Assembly (NCBI RefSeq): GCF_030815255.1
Contig: NZ_JAUSWN010000012.1
Span: 43,878-107,877, forward strand
Direction of reading: 5' to 3'
Source of the DNA: Hathewaya limosa
GTDB lineage: Bacteria; Bacillota; Clostridia; Clostridiales; Clostridiaceae
DNA length: 64,000 nt
Below, in pieces: positions 36,185 through 44,158 of the stretch. The translations under genes and the position numbers were made by a program. Within the stretch, counting starts at the first letter, position 1; each line of letters opens with the position of its first letter. The notes under the pieces are model-generated. The model had not been told where the DNA came from and did no database searches. It was given only the letters and a program-made list of their open reading frames with translations.

Positions 36185-36280
36185 TAATGCAAGATATTTA
36201 AATAATTCCTACATTATAAATAGACAGTCGTTTTCTTGCTAAAATATAACTATATCAAACAGTAAAAGGAGGAGTTTTAA

Positions 36281-36613
36281 ATGGAAAAAGCAACAATTTT
36301 ATCCACAATGTACGAATCATCAGATTCTATTGAGATGCAGGGAAAAAGAAAAGATATTGAGAAATATCTTAATGCCGGATATTATATCAAAGAAGATAGA
36401 AATGGGTATTGGGTTCTAGTAAAAGCGGCACAGTTAAATGTAACTCTTAATAATTCTTCTTGTACAAGGACATATAATATGAAGGCAGATGTATGCGACT
36501 ATTATGGGAAGAAACGTATTTCTCAATCATTAACTGATAGATTTACGCAAGACATTGAAGATGGGAAAATAAGTATATATATGAATTCAGAAGGGAATTA
36601 TTCATTAAAGTAA
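36281..36613 (+). CDS. Unrecognised small protein (110 aa)
   Basis: A 110-residue soluble protein with AAAGGAGG 12 nt before the ATG. It contains two short beta-type segments (GYYIKEDRNGYWVLVKAAQ and KISIYMNSEGNYSLK) and two cysteines. It has no membrane segment or known motif that I can see. It is flanked downstream by a 15-bp perfect inverted repeat and a terminator, so it forms its own transcript or the end of the 34943 unit. It could be a small partner or anti-defence-type protein, but nothing shows this. Confidence 0.6.
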   Translation: MEKATILSTMYESSDSIEMQGKRKDIEKYLNAGYYIKEDRNGYWVLVKAAQLNVTLNNSSCTRTYNMKADVCDYYGKKRISQSLTDRFTQDIEDGKISIYMNSEGNYSLK

Positions 36614-36620
36614 AACTATA

Positions 36621-36666
36621 TTCAATAATAAAAGAGAAAACTTTGGTTTTATCTTTTATTATTGAA
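36621..36666. repeat. Perfect 15-bp inverted repeat
   Basis: TTCAATAATAAAAGA (36621-36635) and TCTTTTATTATTGAA (36652-36666) are exact complements around a 16-nt loop. It lies just after the 110-aa gene and has no T-run of its own, so it is an RNA-stabilising hairpin or weak terminator. Confidence 0.6.
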
Positions 36667-36725
36667 TGGAAGGTATCACTAGTTGATGTTATATATAGAT
36701 TTAATTAAATAGGTAAGGTTAAAGA

Positions 36726-36778
36726 TAGAGCCAATTAAGATGAAATAAATTCATTTTAATTGGCCCTATTTTATTTGG
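36726..36778 (+). terminator. Intrinsic terminator
   Basis: TAGAGCCAATTAA (36726-36738) pairs with TTAATTGGCCCTA (36756-36768), one mismatch, followed by TTTTATTT. It insulates the following GHKL cassette from upstream transcription. Confidence 0.65.
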
Positions 36779-36858
36779 ATGATTTTAAATATATGAAAAA
36801 TATTATAATTATATAAGAAATATAATTATAATAAAATAAAAATATATAAAAAATAATA

Positions 36859-36888
36859 TTGACATATACACAATAAATATAATATATT
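36859..36888 (+). promoter_or_regulatory. Putative promoter of the GHKL cassette
   Basis: TTGACA at 36859-36864 and TATATT at 36883-36888 with an 18-base spacer, about 40 bases before the 74-aa gene. The -35 box is perfect; the -10 is one of several AT-rich choices. Confidence 0.5.
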
Positions 36889-36927
36889 AATTACATATTA
36901 AACATATATTTCAAGAAGGTGAATTTT

Positions 36928-37152
36928 ATGGGCGAAAGTAAACATGATAAATTTGTAAGAATAGCTGAAAATAGAACAAATAAAATAATTGATATGATTA
37001 GACTTTTAGGAAATTGCTCTAATAAGGTGGTGTACGAATATAGCGATGAAGATGCTAAGGCAATATTTAATGCTATAGAGTGTGAATTAAAGAATGCTAA
37101 GAACAAATTTCAAGATAATGAATTAAAAGAAAGTAAATTTAAATTGAGGTGA
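36928..37152 (+). CDS. Small protein (74 aa), first gene of the GHKL cassette
   Basis: ATG at 36928 follows AGAAGGTG by 6 nt. The 74-residue product is charged and helical: KFVRIAENRTNKIIDMIRLL, then a NKVVYEYSDEDAKAIFNAIE segment. It has no membrane segment and no catalytic motif. Its stop is 5 bp before the GHKL ATPase start, so it is a tightly coupled partner. Small helical genes of this kind often precede ATPases in defence operons and may bind the large subunit; here that is inferred from the gene order. Confidence 0.72.
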   Translation: MGESKHDKFVRIAENRTNKIIDMIRLLGNCSNKVVYEYSDEDAKAIFNAIECELKNAKNKFQDNELKESKFKLR

Positions 37153-37157
37153 TTTGT

Positions 37158-39056
37158 ATGGAAATAGGTTGGAAGTTCCCAGAAAATAATTTTGGATCTT
37201 TAACGGGCATTAGCGAAGCTGGGATTGAAACATTTAGAGCAAATATATATAATTCATTGGCTCGTGAGATATGTCAGAATTCCTTAGATGCACGTTTGAA
37301 AGATGATGAACCGGTTAAAGTAGATTTTCAAAAGATATACATTTATAAAAATAATCTGCCAGGATATAATGATTTTTCAGATATATGGACAAAATGTTTA
37401 GATTTTTGGATCGCAAGAAATAATAAAAAAGCAGTTGATTTTTTAAAAAATGGAAGTAAAGTTTTGGATAAAGAAAAGTTGTGTGTATTGAGAATAAGCG
37501 ATTTCAATACAACAGGTCTTACTGGTTCAGACAAAGAATATGATATTACGCCTTGGCAAAATCTTGTGAAATCATCCGGCGTTTCAGATAAAGGTGATTC
37601 CGATGGAGGTAGTTTTGGCATAGGAAAATCAGCACCATATGCTTGTTCTAATTTAAGGACTTTGTTTTATAGTACTTTTGATAAAGATGGTCTTTGTGCT
37701 ACACAAGGTGTTTCAAAACTTGTTTCTTTTAAAAACGATGAAGGAAATATCACTCAAGGTATTGGATATTTTGGACAAACATCTAGAAATTCAGCAATTA
37801 ACTATGAACTTGGCATTGATCCTACATATTCTAGAGGAAATAATACAGGAACAGATATATATGTAATGGGATTTATTGATGAAGAAGAATGGAAAACTGA
37901 AATTGTTAAATCAATTTTAGAAGGGTTCTTGGTTGCTATTTATAACAACAAAATAGTTATTAAAGTTGGGGATATTGAAATATCACAGAAAACTCTTCCG
38001 CTTGTTCTAAATGATTATAAAAATGATATTAAATGGACTTATAATTATTATCGTGCTTTAACTGAAGGGGAAACTTTTAATACTGATTTTTCTGGTTTGG
38101 GTGAAATAGAATTAAAGGTGTTAATATCTCCAGAATTACATCGAAGGGCCTTATTGTGTCGAAGTAGTGGAATGAAAATATTTGATAAGGCTAATATATC
38201 AAGTACTATACCATTTGCTGCAATACTAACTTTAAAAGGTATAGAAGTTAATAAATTTTTTAGAGAAATGGAAACACCACAGCATAATGCTTGGGAGCCA
38301 GGTTTTCATTCAGATAAAAAGAGGGCTAAAAAAATAAGAACTGAATTATTCCGGTATATAAAAGAAGTTGTAATACAGATGGGAAGAAATGAAGCAACTG
38401 ATGAAATAGATGCTGATGGTGTTGGCGAATATTTGCCTGACGAGTTATTTATAGTACAAGATCAAAATCAAAATGATAAAGAGGAAACTATTACAGACAA
38501 AACAAAGAATATAGAAATTGAGGTTGTTGAAAAGGTTAAGATACCTAAAGGAATATCAAAAATAAATGGAGATTCCTTAGATGAGGAAATAGATGCGTAT
38601 GGAAATATAGCAATTGATGGCGGTGATATTGACGGTACAGCGAGGACTCATCAAGGAAGAAGAAACAATAGTTCTGGTGGTAATGGTACACCTACAGGTG
38701 CAACCGGAAAGATTGATGGAACTAATACGATTAAAAAATGGGTAGAGATAGGATCAGTTCAAACTCGACTTTTCAACACAGGTATAAAACCTAATGAATA
38801 TAAATTGGTATTAACACCAGAAAAAAATGCTCAGAAAGGATATGTAATGGTAAAACTTTCTGGTGAACAGAGTAATTTTAATGCTTCAATAAAATCAGCA
38901 AAATTAGAATCGAATAGAAATCAAAACTTACACTGTGCAGATGGAAAGATATTTCTAAATTCTTTTATTGAGAAACAAAAAATATCAATAATATTTGAGC
39001 TAGAATATGTAGAAAGTTGCTCAATGGAGGTGGCTTTATATGGATATTCGTTATAA
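37158..39056 (+). CDS. GHKL (MutL/Hsp90-like) ATPase, core of a candidate defence cassette
   Basis: A 632-residue protein with an N-terminal GHKL ATPase fold. The N-box is EICQNSLDA (Glu37, Asn41, Asp44), the G1 motif is ISDFNTTG (Asp115) and the G2 glycine loop is GGSFGIGKSAPY (from residue 150). A middle S5-like region and a C-terminal beta domain after a Gly/Asn-rich linker (RRNNSSGGNGTPTG, near 510) follow. ATG 37158 is placed 6 nt after GAGGTG. The next gene starts inside its last 17 bases. Standalone GHKL ATPases with unknown partners are known in prokaryotic conflict systems (MORC-like, Mza-type). This exact set is not one I recognise. Confidence 0.85.
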   Translation: MEIGWKFPENNFGSLTGISEAGIETFRANIYNSLAREICQNSLDARLKDDEPVKVDFQKIYIYKNNLPGYNDFSDIWTKCLDFWIARNNKKAVDFLKNGSKVLDKEKLCVLRISDFNTTGLTGSDKEYDITPWQNLVKSSGVSDKGDSDGGSFGIGKSAPYACSNLRTLFYSTFDKDGLCATQGVSKLVSFKNDEGNITQGIGYFGQTSRNSAINYELGIDPTYSRGNNTGTDIYVMGFIDEEEWKTEIVKSILEGFLVAIYNNKIVIKVGDIEISQKTLPLVLNDYKNDIKWTYNYYRALTEGETFNTDFSGLGEIELKVLISPELHRRALLCRSSGMKIFDKANISSTIPFAAILTLKGIEVNKFFREMETPQHNAWEPGFHSDKKRAKKIRTELFRYIKEVVIQMGRNEATDEIDADGVGEYLPDELFIVQDQNQNDKEETITDKTKNIEIEVVEKVKIPKGISKINGDSLDEEIDAYGNIAIDGGDIDGTARTHQGRRNNSSGGNGTPTGATGKIDGTNTIKKWVEIGSVQTRLFNTGIKPNEYKLVLTPEKNAQKGYVMVKLSGEQSNFNASIKSAKLESNRNQNLHCADGKIFLNSFIEKQKISIIFELEYVESCSMEVALYGYSL

Positions 39057-39906
39057 GTTATATCCTTATCCAGTACTTAGTCCTTTTTCGGATGATTACA
39101 TAGATTGTTCATTTATCTCTGATATAAAAGTTGTGCGAGACATACGAGATATTGTTATTAAAATGAATGTGCTTATGGATAATGCTGAATTACAAAATCT
39201 TATTAAGTTAAATAAAGCTGAGTATTTATTCCATATTGAGTGCTCACAAACATCATATCGTTCTATACTTAAAACATGTAATACTGAAAATATAAAAAGA
39301 ATAGCTGAATCAAAATTAAATGGTAAAGTATCTATATGTTCGTTTATAGTTGCTAAAGAAAATATTCCCAATTATATGAATTCTAGGTTAAATAAAGATT
39401 ATGGAAATATGATGTTTAATATTTCAAAAGGTAGCATATTAGGGATTGGTGGACAAACTAATATTGATATAACAAAAGAAATGGATGAGATATCAAAGAT
39501 ACCTTCAATATTTTCAATTTTAAGAAGAGATGCTAATGATAATGAGGGAATGCAAATAGACATTAATGGGGATAAAATCAAGATTTGGCTCTCAAATGAG
39601 GATTTTTATAATTATAAAAATGTTTGCAATAGACCTTCTTATCTTCCAGTGTTACATTCAATGATTATCATGCCTGCTTTACTTTATGCATTTGAAATAT
39701 TAAAGCAAAATGGTACAGATGAATATGAAAGTTATAGATGGTATAAATCTATCGATAGGACTTTAAAAAAATCTGAATTGAGTTTGGATAGCGAATGTTT
39801 AGAAAATATTCCTACATATAAGCTTTCACAAAAATTATTAGATTTACCAATTAAAAGGGCATTATCTTCAATGGTAAGTATAGGAGAGGAGGACGAAGAA
39901 GTATGA
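39040..39906 (+). CDS. Unrecognised cassette protein (288 aa)
   Basis: A 288-residue soluble protein beginning MDIRYKLYPYPVLSPFSDDY, a proline/tyrosine-rich start. A beta-strand-rich first half (FISDIKVVRD, YLFHIECSQTSYRS, SICSFIVAKE) and a helical second half follow. It overlaps the GHKL gene by 17 bp and the next gene by 4 bp (ATGA), so stoichiometric co-production is likely. The first 130 residues look like a beta-barrel or small adaptor domain. No nuclease or nucleotide-binding motif is visible. Its function is unknown. Confidence 0.72.
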   Translation: MDIRYKLYPYPVLSPFSDDYIDCSFISDIKVVRDIRDIVIKMNVLMDNAELQNLIKLNKAEYLFHIECSQTSYRSILKTCNTENIKRIAESKLNGKVSICSFIVAKENIPNYMNSRLNKDYGNMMFNISKGSILGIGGQTNIDITKEMDEISKIPSIFSILRRDANDNEGMQIDINGDKIKIWLSNEDFYNYKNVCNRPSYLPVLHSMIIMPALLYAFEILKQNGTDEYESYRWYKSIDRTLKKSELSLDSECLENIPTYKLSQKLLDLPIKRALSSMVSIGEEDEEV

Positions 39907-40997
39907 AATTGTATTTTTTAAAACAAGACGCACTAGATACACTTCGAGGTAATTTAGAAACAAATGCAAAAAAATATATGAATCAAACTAATGATTGGAT
40001 AATAGATTTTTTTGACAGAGAATCTCCTTTTGTGGAATATAAAAAAGAAGTTGATGAATTTACATTGGATATGTCAAGTGATAAGCCTAATACAACTGAC
40101 CTTGAAAATGTTAAACGAATATATACTGCAATGAAAACGTTAAGTGAAACAGATGCGAGCGATGAGAGATTATGGGCTGGGTTAGCACATGGGCAACTGT
40201 GGGAATTTATGCGCTATAGATGGCAGTATGATAAAGAGATTCCTATTGCAAGAAATATTGAAACACGTTATATGTTTGGTTATGGTATAAGAGCTAGTAA
40301 TTATCGTAATACACTTTCTAAATTATGGTGGGTAGGCAGATTAACATATGATGAAACCAGAAAAAATCATTTTGAGTTAACAGAAGTATTAAAAAGAGAT
40401 TTTACAACAAGAGTTAATGATTTACTTTATAGTAATATGTATTCAGCAAATCCTATGATTTGTAGGAGTTTTTTGTCTGCTATAAAGTTTCATGAAGATA
40501 GAGGGGCTTCTGTAAATGGAGATATTTTTAGAAAAGCAACACAGTATTTAAATGTTCTTGGAGGTACATATATTCTAGATTATTTTGATGAAGATGCTTT
40601 GAAAGAAAAAATTATAAATGAAATTTATCGTTTGCTTGGAGAAAAACAAATTGTATCTAATAACAACAATGTCGAAAAGGGAAAAGAAACAAGTGAAGTG
40701 TTAAATGGAGATGCAAATTTCACAGTATCAACGATTAAAAATAATAATGTTGTCCAAATTAAAATGTCGCAAATTATAGTTGATAAACATAAATTCCATA
40801 TAGAACCACACATAGGTAAAGTCAATGCACTAATTGAATATTATCAAAAGCATAAAACTTTAGACAAACCAATCATAGTTATTGAAAATGAAGATAAATA
40901 TCTACTGCATGATAAATATCTTAGGTATTATGTGGCAAAAAAATTAGGATTGTCAACAATAGATGCAATTGTTCAATTCAATAAAATAGTATCATAA
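39903..40997 (+). CDS. DUF6339-like protein fused to a ParB-like domain
   Basis: A 364-residue two-part protein. Residues 1-250 are helical with LWAGLAHGQLWEFMRYRW and TRYMFGYGIRASNYRNTLSKLWW, which I associate with DUF6339 from memory. Residues 283-358 follow the ParB/Srx pattern: VVQIKMSQIIVD, a helix, DKPIIVIENEDKYLLHDKYLRYYVAKKLG and AIVQF. The usual DG-x-x-R is replaced by HDKYLR, so a catalytic or CTP role is uncertain. A 30-residue Asn-rich linker joins the halves. It overlaps the preceding gene by 4 bp and is the last gene of the cassette. Confidence 0.72.
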   Translation: MKLYFLKQDALDTLRGNLETNAKKYMNQTNDWIIDFFDRESPFVEYKKEVDEFTLDMSSDKPNTTDLENVKRIYTAMKTLSETDASDERLWAGLAHGQLWEFMRYRWQYDKEIPIARNIETRYMFGYGIRASNYRNTLSKLWWVGRLTYDETRKNHFELTEVLKRDFTTRVNDLLYSNMYSANPMICRSFLSAIKFHEDRGASVNGDIFRKATQYLNVLGGTYILDYFDEDALKEKIINEIYRLLGEKQIVSNNNNVEKGKETSEVLNGDANFTVSTIKNNNVVQIKMSQIIVDKHKFHIEPHIGKVNALIEYYQKHKTLDKPIIVIENEDKYLLHDKYLRYYVAKKLGLSTIDAIVQFNKIVS

Positions 40998-41061
40998 TTA
41001 TAAAAATTACATAGTAAAGATAAAGAATAAATAGCAAGAATTAAAGTATTTAAACAACTCC

Positions 41062-41098
41062 TTGACAAATACCAAATTTAGAGTAATTACTAGATTAC
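41062..41098 (+). promoter_or_regulatory. Putative promoter with overlapping palindrome
   Basis: TTGACA at 41062-41067 with TAATTA at 41084-41089 (16-base spacer). GTAAT-TACTAG-ATTAC at 41083-41098 forms an inverted repeat over the -10 region, a possible operator for the following HTH gene. Confidence 0.4.
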
Positions 41099-41122
41099 TA
41101 TTTGTTAAGGAGGAATAGCAAG

Positions 41123-41632
41123 ATGACGAATGAGGAAAGAGATCAAATAATATTATTGAGATGCCAGGGTTTAAGTTATGAGAAGATATCAAAAGCATTA
41201 GGATTGAAGAGGGATACAATTAGGGCGTTTTGTAAAAGAAATGGTCTTAATGGTCAAGCAGCTGATATTAAAGAATCACATAAAAAAATAGTTATTGATG
41301 AATTCACATACAAGATTTGCCTTTATTGTGGGAAAAAACTTGAGCAAAAACAAACAGGACGAAGAAAAAAATACTGTAGTATAGAATGTAAAAGAGAATG
41401 GGAAAAAGGGCATAGAAAAATATATATTCTTAAATGCCAATATTGTGGCAAAGACTATGAGTCTAAAGGATTTAAAAATCGAAAATATTGTAGCCATGAG
41501 TGCTATATTCGAGATAGGTTTTGGAGAGAAGAAGATGCTGCTGAGATTGTAAGAAAATTATTTAAAAGAGAAAGTATTCCTTCAATACCTAAATGGGTAA
41601 AAGATTTATTGCTTAAAACAAATGATGAGTAA
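41123..41632 (+). CDS. HTH and double zinc-knuckle protein, sigma-like
   Basis: A 169-residue protein. Residues 1-45 form a helix-turn-helix (ERDQIILLRCQGLSYEKISK, then LKRDTIRAFCKRNGL) like sigma region 4 or RNA-polymerase-sigma-like phage proteins. Two zinc-binding modules follow: CLYCGKKL with YCSIECKREW, and CQYCGKDY with YCSHECYIRD. ATG 41123 lies after AAGGAGG. Such proteins are common in clostridial mobile elements near recombinase or terminase genes and probably bind DNA. Here it stands alone between the GHKL cassette and a 530-bp non-coding stretch. Confidence 0.72.
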   Translation: MTNEERDQIILLRCQGLSYEKISKALGLKRDTIRAFCKRNGLNGQAADIKESHKKIVIDEFTYKICLYCGKKLEQKQTGRRKKYCSIECKREWEKGHRKIYILKCQYCGKDYESKGFKNRKYCSHECYIRDRFWREEDAAEIVRKLFKRESIPSIPKWVKDLLLKTNDE

Positions 41633-41860
41633 AATTTTACTAGGGTAAAAAATAGTATTGAAAAGCCTTAGGGTTAGAATATGAGAAGTTAGTGTTTAGC
41701 CGAAAGTAGTTTTAAAGTTATAATTTCTAGCTTATTTTAATAAAATTTTTTATTTATAAGGCAATAATACATTAAAGAAGGATTGAATTTGTTACACTTT
41801 TTAGTTCGACCCCCATTAAATGCTAAAGACCCCCGAAAAAAATATGCTTTTTGTGCGAAA

Positions 41861-41920
41861 ATGTATTTACGGCTTGTCTACACACATGTGGAGACGGTTG
41901 TTAAGCTAGTAAAGAAATAG
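41861..41920 (+). other. Candidate internal attachment-site remnant: diverged rlmD 3'-end motif
   Basis: The frame 41861-41920 reads to a stop and contains THVETVVKLVKK. HVETVVKL (41885-41908) matches the rlmD end HLETVVKL at 25353 and 63368 in 7 of 8 residues, while the codons differ. The palindrome CACATGTG (41883-41890) sits at its centre, with GTCT/AGAC arms. The surrounding 530-bp stretch (41633-42162) holds no gene. This suggests a site where another rlmD-targeting element was joined; it is short and could be chance. Confidence 0.5.
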
Positions 41921-41974
41921 GCTGATATCAAAGGCTTTGAAGGATTTTAAGTGAATATTGAAGTGTGTTTTATG

Positions 41975-42006
41975 TTCCCTCAGACTACGGTTTGAGGGAA
42001 TTTTTT
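41975..42006 (+). terminator. Intrinsic terminator
   Basis: TTCCCTCA (41975-41982) pairs exactly with TGAGGGAA (41993-42000), followed by TTTTTT. No gene ends immediately upstream, so it either ends the 41123 transcript or an RNA from the att-like region. Confidence 0.75.
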
Positions 42007-42021
42007 GGTTAGGGGGTTGAA

Positions 42022-42074
42022 CAAATACTCAAAACTAAGTATATTTGCGTTAAGGTTTAGGTTTTGAGTATTTG
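42022..42074. repeat. Perfect 14-bp inverted repeat
   Basis: CAAATACTCAAAAC (42022-42035) and GTTTTGAGTATTTG (42061-42074) are exact complements around a 25-nt loop. It lies between the terminator at 41975 and the end of the minus-strand gene at 42163. Without a T-run on either strand, its role is unclear. Confidence 0.6.
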
Positions 42075-42162
42075 TTTATGTGATAGAAGAAAAACGTACC
42101 TCTTGCCTCTACCATAAGGGGAGCATACCAAATTTTAATCTAAGAGTTTTTGGTAAAAAAGG

Positions 42163-42582
42163 TTAATGGAAATCGAAATAATATCTATTTCCTTCTATAT
42201 AAGAAACAGACACATAATTTCTTCCATAATTCGTTAAGTCGGACATTGTAATTCTATGATTAGGAGATACGCCAATTCGTCTTCTTAAATAATATCCAAG
42301 AGTTGATTTGTCTCCATCTGATGAAATTTGTTTTGGACAAACTATGCCGTTAATCTCTTGAGTTCCTTCAAGCAAACATTGAATAACAGTACCATCGTCC
42401 CATTCAGTAATAATTGGACTTCCTTGTGAAGGAAAAAAATTAGGATTTGATCTTAAAAAGTGAGTAGTCAATGCTATATATGCATCGGCTAGGCATGTAT
42501 GTCCATATGAAAATCCCCAATTCAAACCGGCTTGTTGCTGTACTGTGTTGTATTTAATGCTATATAATTCTAAATCAGGCAT
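42163..42582 (-). CDS. Standalone NgoFVII-type B3-like DNA-binding domain protein
   Basis: About 139 residues. The segments LNWGFSYGHTCLADAYIAL, IITEWDDGTVIQCLLEG, CPKQISSD and LGYYLRRRIGVSPNHRIT resemble, from memory, the C-terminal B3-like DNA-recognition domain of NgoFVII-type restriction endonucleases. No PLD-type nuclease domain (HxK motifs) is attached or adjacent. ATG 42582 is 8 nt after AAGGAAG in the coding direction; an in-frame GTG lies 9 bases earlier. It is divergent from the LlaJI-type restriction operon. It may be a recognition subunit, a remnant or an antagonist; uncertain. Confidence 0.55.
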   Translation of the reverse strand: MPDLELYSIKYNTVQQQAGLNWGFSYGHTCLADAYIALTTHFLRSNPNFFPSQGSPIITEWDDGTVIQCLLEGTQEINGIVCPKQISSDGDKSTLGYYLRRRIGVSPNHRITMSDLTNYGRNYVSVSYIEGNRYYFDFH

Positions 42583-42674
42583 AATAACCACTTCCTTCCT
42601 TATATTAAATATTACATTATGCCTAATAAGTTGTCAATGTGTAAAAAATTAAAGTTAATAGACAAGGGATGATG

Positions 42675-42712
42675 AAACCTATTCTCGCAATTTCGAGTGA
42701 AGAGGTTTTTAT
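42675..42712 (+). promoter_or_regulatory. Terminator-like hairpin in the restriction-operon leader
   Basis: AAACCT (42675-42680) and AGGTTT (42703-42708) enclose a CTCG/CGAG inner stem and end in TTTTT. No gene ends just upstream on this strand, so it may attenuate transcription into the controller gene at 42867. Confidence 0.45.
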
Positions 42713-42866
42713 AATTATTAAAGAATATTAAAAACAAAATAAAAAGTTTCAGAATGGAAATATTTTATATACCAGCGAAAATACTTGAGTAAATTAATAA
42801 AAAGATGTATAGTAAATGAGTGTAATTATTTATTTTTATAAATTAGTAACATATTGGAGTGAGAAA

Positions 42867-43073
42867 ATGGAGGTAAGCTATAATAAATTATGGAAATTAC
42901 TAATTGATAGGCATATTAATAAAAGTAATTTGAGACTATTAACTGGTATTGGAACAAATACACTTGCAAAACTTAGTAAAAACCAACAAGTTAGTATGGA
43001 TGTATTGATGAAAATTTGTACCAAGTTAGATTGTGATATTTCAGACATATGTGAATTTGTAAAAAACGACTAA
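42867..43073 (+). CDS. XRE-type controller (C) protein of the restriction operon
   Basis: A 68-residue single-domain Cro/CI-like protein: MEVSYNKLWKLLIDRHINKS, then LTGIGTNTLAKLSKNQQVSM as the recognition helix region and LDCDISDICEFV at the end. ATG 42867 follows TTGGAGTGAG by 5 nt. It is 23 bp before the first methyltransferase. Small XRE proteins in this position regulate the order of methyltransferase and endonuclease expression when a restriction system enters a new host. That role is inferred from position. Confidence 0.85.
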   Translation: MEVSYNKLWKLLIDRHINKSNLRLLTGIGTNTLAKLSKNQQVSMDVLMKICTKLDCDISDICEFVKND

Positions 43074-43096
43074 AGAAAAAAACGGAGGAAGATATT

Positions 43097-44158
43097 GTGA
43101 ATGCTATAGATTTATTTGCAGGTTGTGGAGGACTGTCTAAAGGCTTTTTAGATGCAGGGTATAAGATTATCGTAGGTGTTGATAATGATCAAGCAGCACT
43201 TAATACATTTGCAGCAAATCATGATGGAGCAGAAGGATTAAATGCTGATTTATCAGAACAAGAAACATTTGATGAGATAAAAAGAATAGCAGGAGAAAGA
43301 AGTATAGATGTCGTGATCGCAGGACCACCATGTCAAGGATTTTCATTGTCAGGACCAAGAAATTTTGATGATGAACGCAATAAATTGTATTTAGCTGTTA
43401 TTGAGATGGTAAGACAATATAAACCCAAAGGCTTTATTATCGAAAATGTTCCAGGTATGGCTACTCTTTATGACGGTCAGATAAAAGATGAAATTTTAAA
43501 AAGGTTTGATGACATGGGGTATAACATACAATGTAAAATTTTATGCGCTGCTGATTATGGTGTTCCTCAGATGAGGAAGAGGTTAATATTTATGGGGGTA
43601 AGAAAGGATATAGGGCAGCCTGTTTTTCCTGAGCCTATATTTACACCTGATAATTATAGAACATGCAGAGATGCTATTAGTGATTTACCTTCACGTGAAA
43701 ATGAGCTAGGAACAGAAGAAGATTCTTATTCATGTGAGCCACAAACAGAATATCAAAAACTTATGAGAAAGAATAGTACTATATTACATAATCATGTAGC
43801 TACTAATCATACCCAGATGGTAAAAGATACAATTGCACTTGTTCCAGAAGGTGGAAATTATAAAGATTTGCCTAAAGGTTGGGGAGAAAGTAGAAAATTT
43901 AATGAGGCGTGGACCAGATATCATGGAAATAAGCCGTCGAAAACAATAGACACTGGGCACAGAAACCATTTCCATTATCAATACAATAGAGTGCCAACTA
44001 TAAGAGAAAATGCTAGGTTACAATCATTTCCTGATGATTTTATATTTACAGGTACAAGGACACAACAAAATAGGCAGGTAGGAAATGCTGTGCCACCATT
44101 ATTAGGATATTACTTAGCAATACAACTAAAAAAGATTATAGAAGGTAGTGAAAAATGA
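43097..44158 (+). CDS. DNA cytosine-C5 methyltransferase M1 (LlaJI-type system)
   Basis: A 353-residue Dcm-family enzyme transferring a methyl group from SAM to C5 of cytosine. Motif I is DLFAGCGGLSKGF (residues 5-17), the catalytic Cys79 is in GPPCQGFS, motif VI is ENVPG (116-120), and motifs IX-X end RLQSFPDDF and QVGNAVPPLLG. GTG start at 43097, 7 nt after GGAGGA. It overlaps M2 by 4 bp. Two C5 methyltransferases are needed where the recognition site is asymmetric and each modifies one strand, as in LlaJI (GACGC). Confidence 0.95.
   Translation: MNAIDLFAGCGGLSKGFLDAGYKIIVGVDNDQAALNTFAANHDGAEGLNADLSEQETFDEIKRIAGERSIDVVIAGPPCQGFSLSGPRNFDDERNKLYLAVIEMVRQYKPKGFIIENVPGMATLYDGQIKDEILKRFDDMGYNIQCKILCAADYGVPQMRKRLIFMGVRKDIGQPVFPEPIFTPDNYRTCRDAISDLPSRENELGTEEDSYSCEPQTEYQKLMRKNSTILHNHVATNHTQMVKDTIALVPEGGNYKDLPKGWGESRKFNEAWTRYHGNKPSKTIDTGHRNHFHYQYNRVPTIRENARLQSFPDDFIFTGTRTQQNRQVGNAVPPLLGYYLAIQLKKIIEGSEK

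Noticed and set aside
36859..41000. Known Mza or DISARM defence system
   Set aside because: There is no Z1, AIPR, helicase or methyltransferase gene in the cassette; only the GHKL ATPase type is shared.
41640..41860. tRNA or other classical RNA gene in the gap
   Set aside because: No cloverleaf-compatible arms or CCA end were seen. The only structured parts are the palindrome at 41883, the terminator at 41975 and the inverted repeat at 42022.
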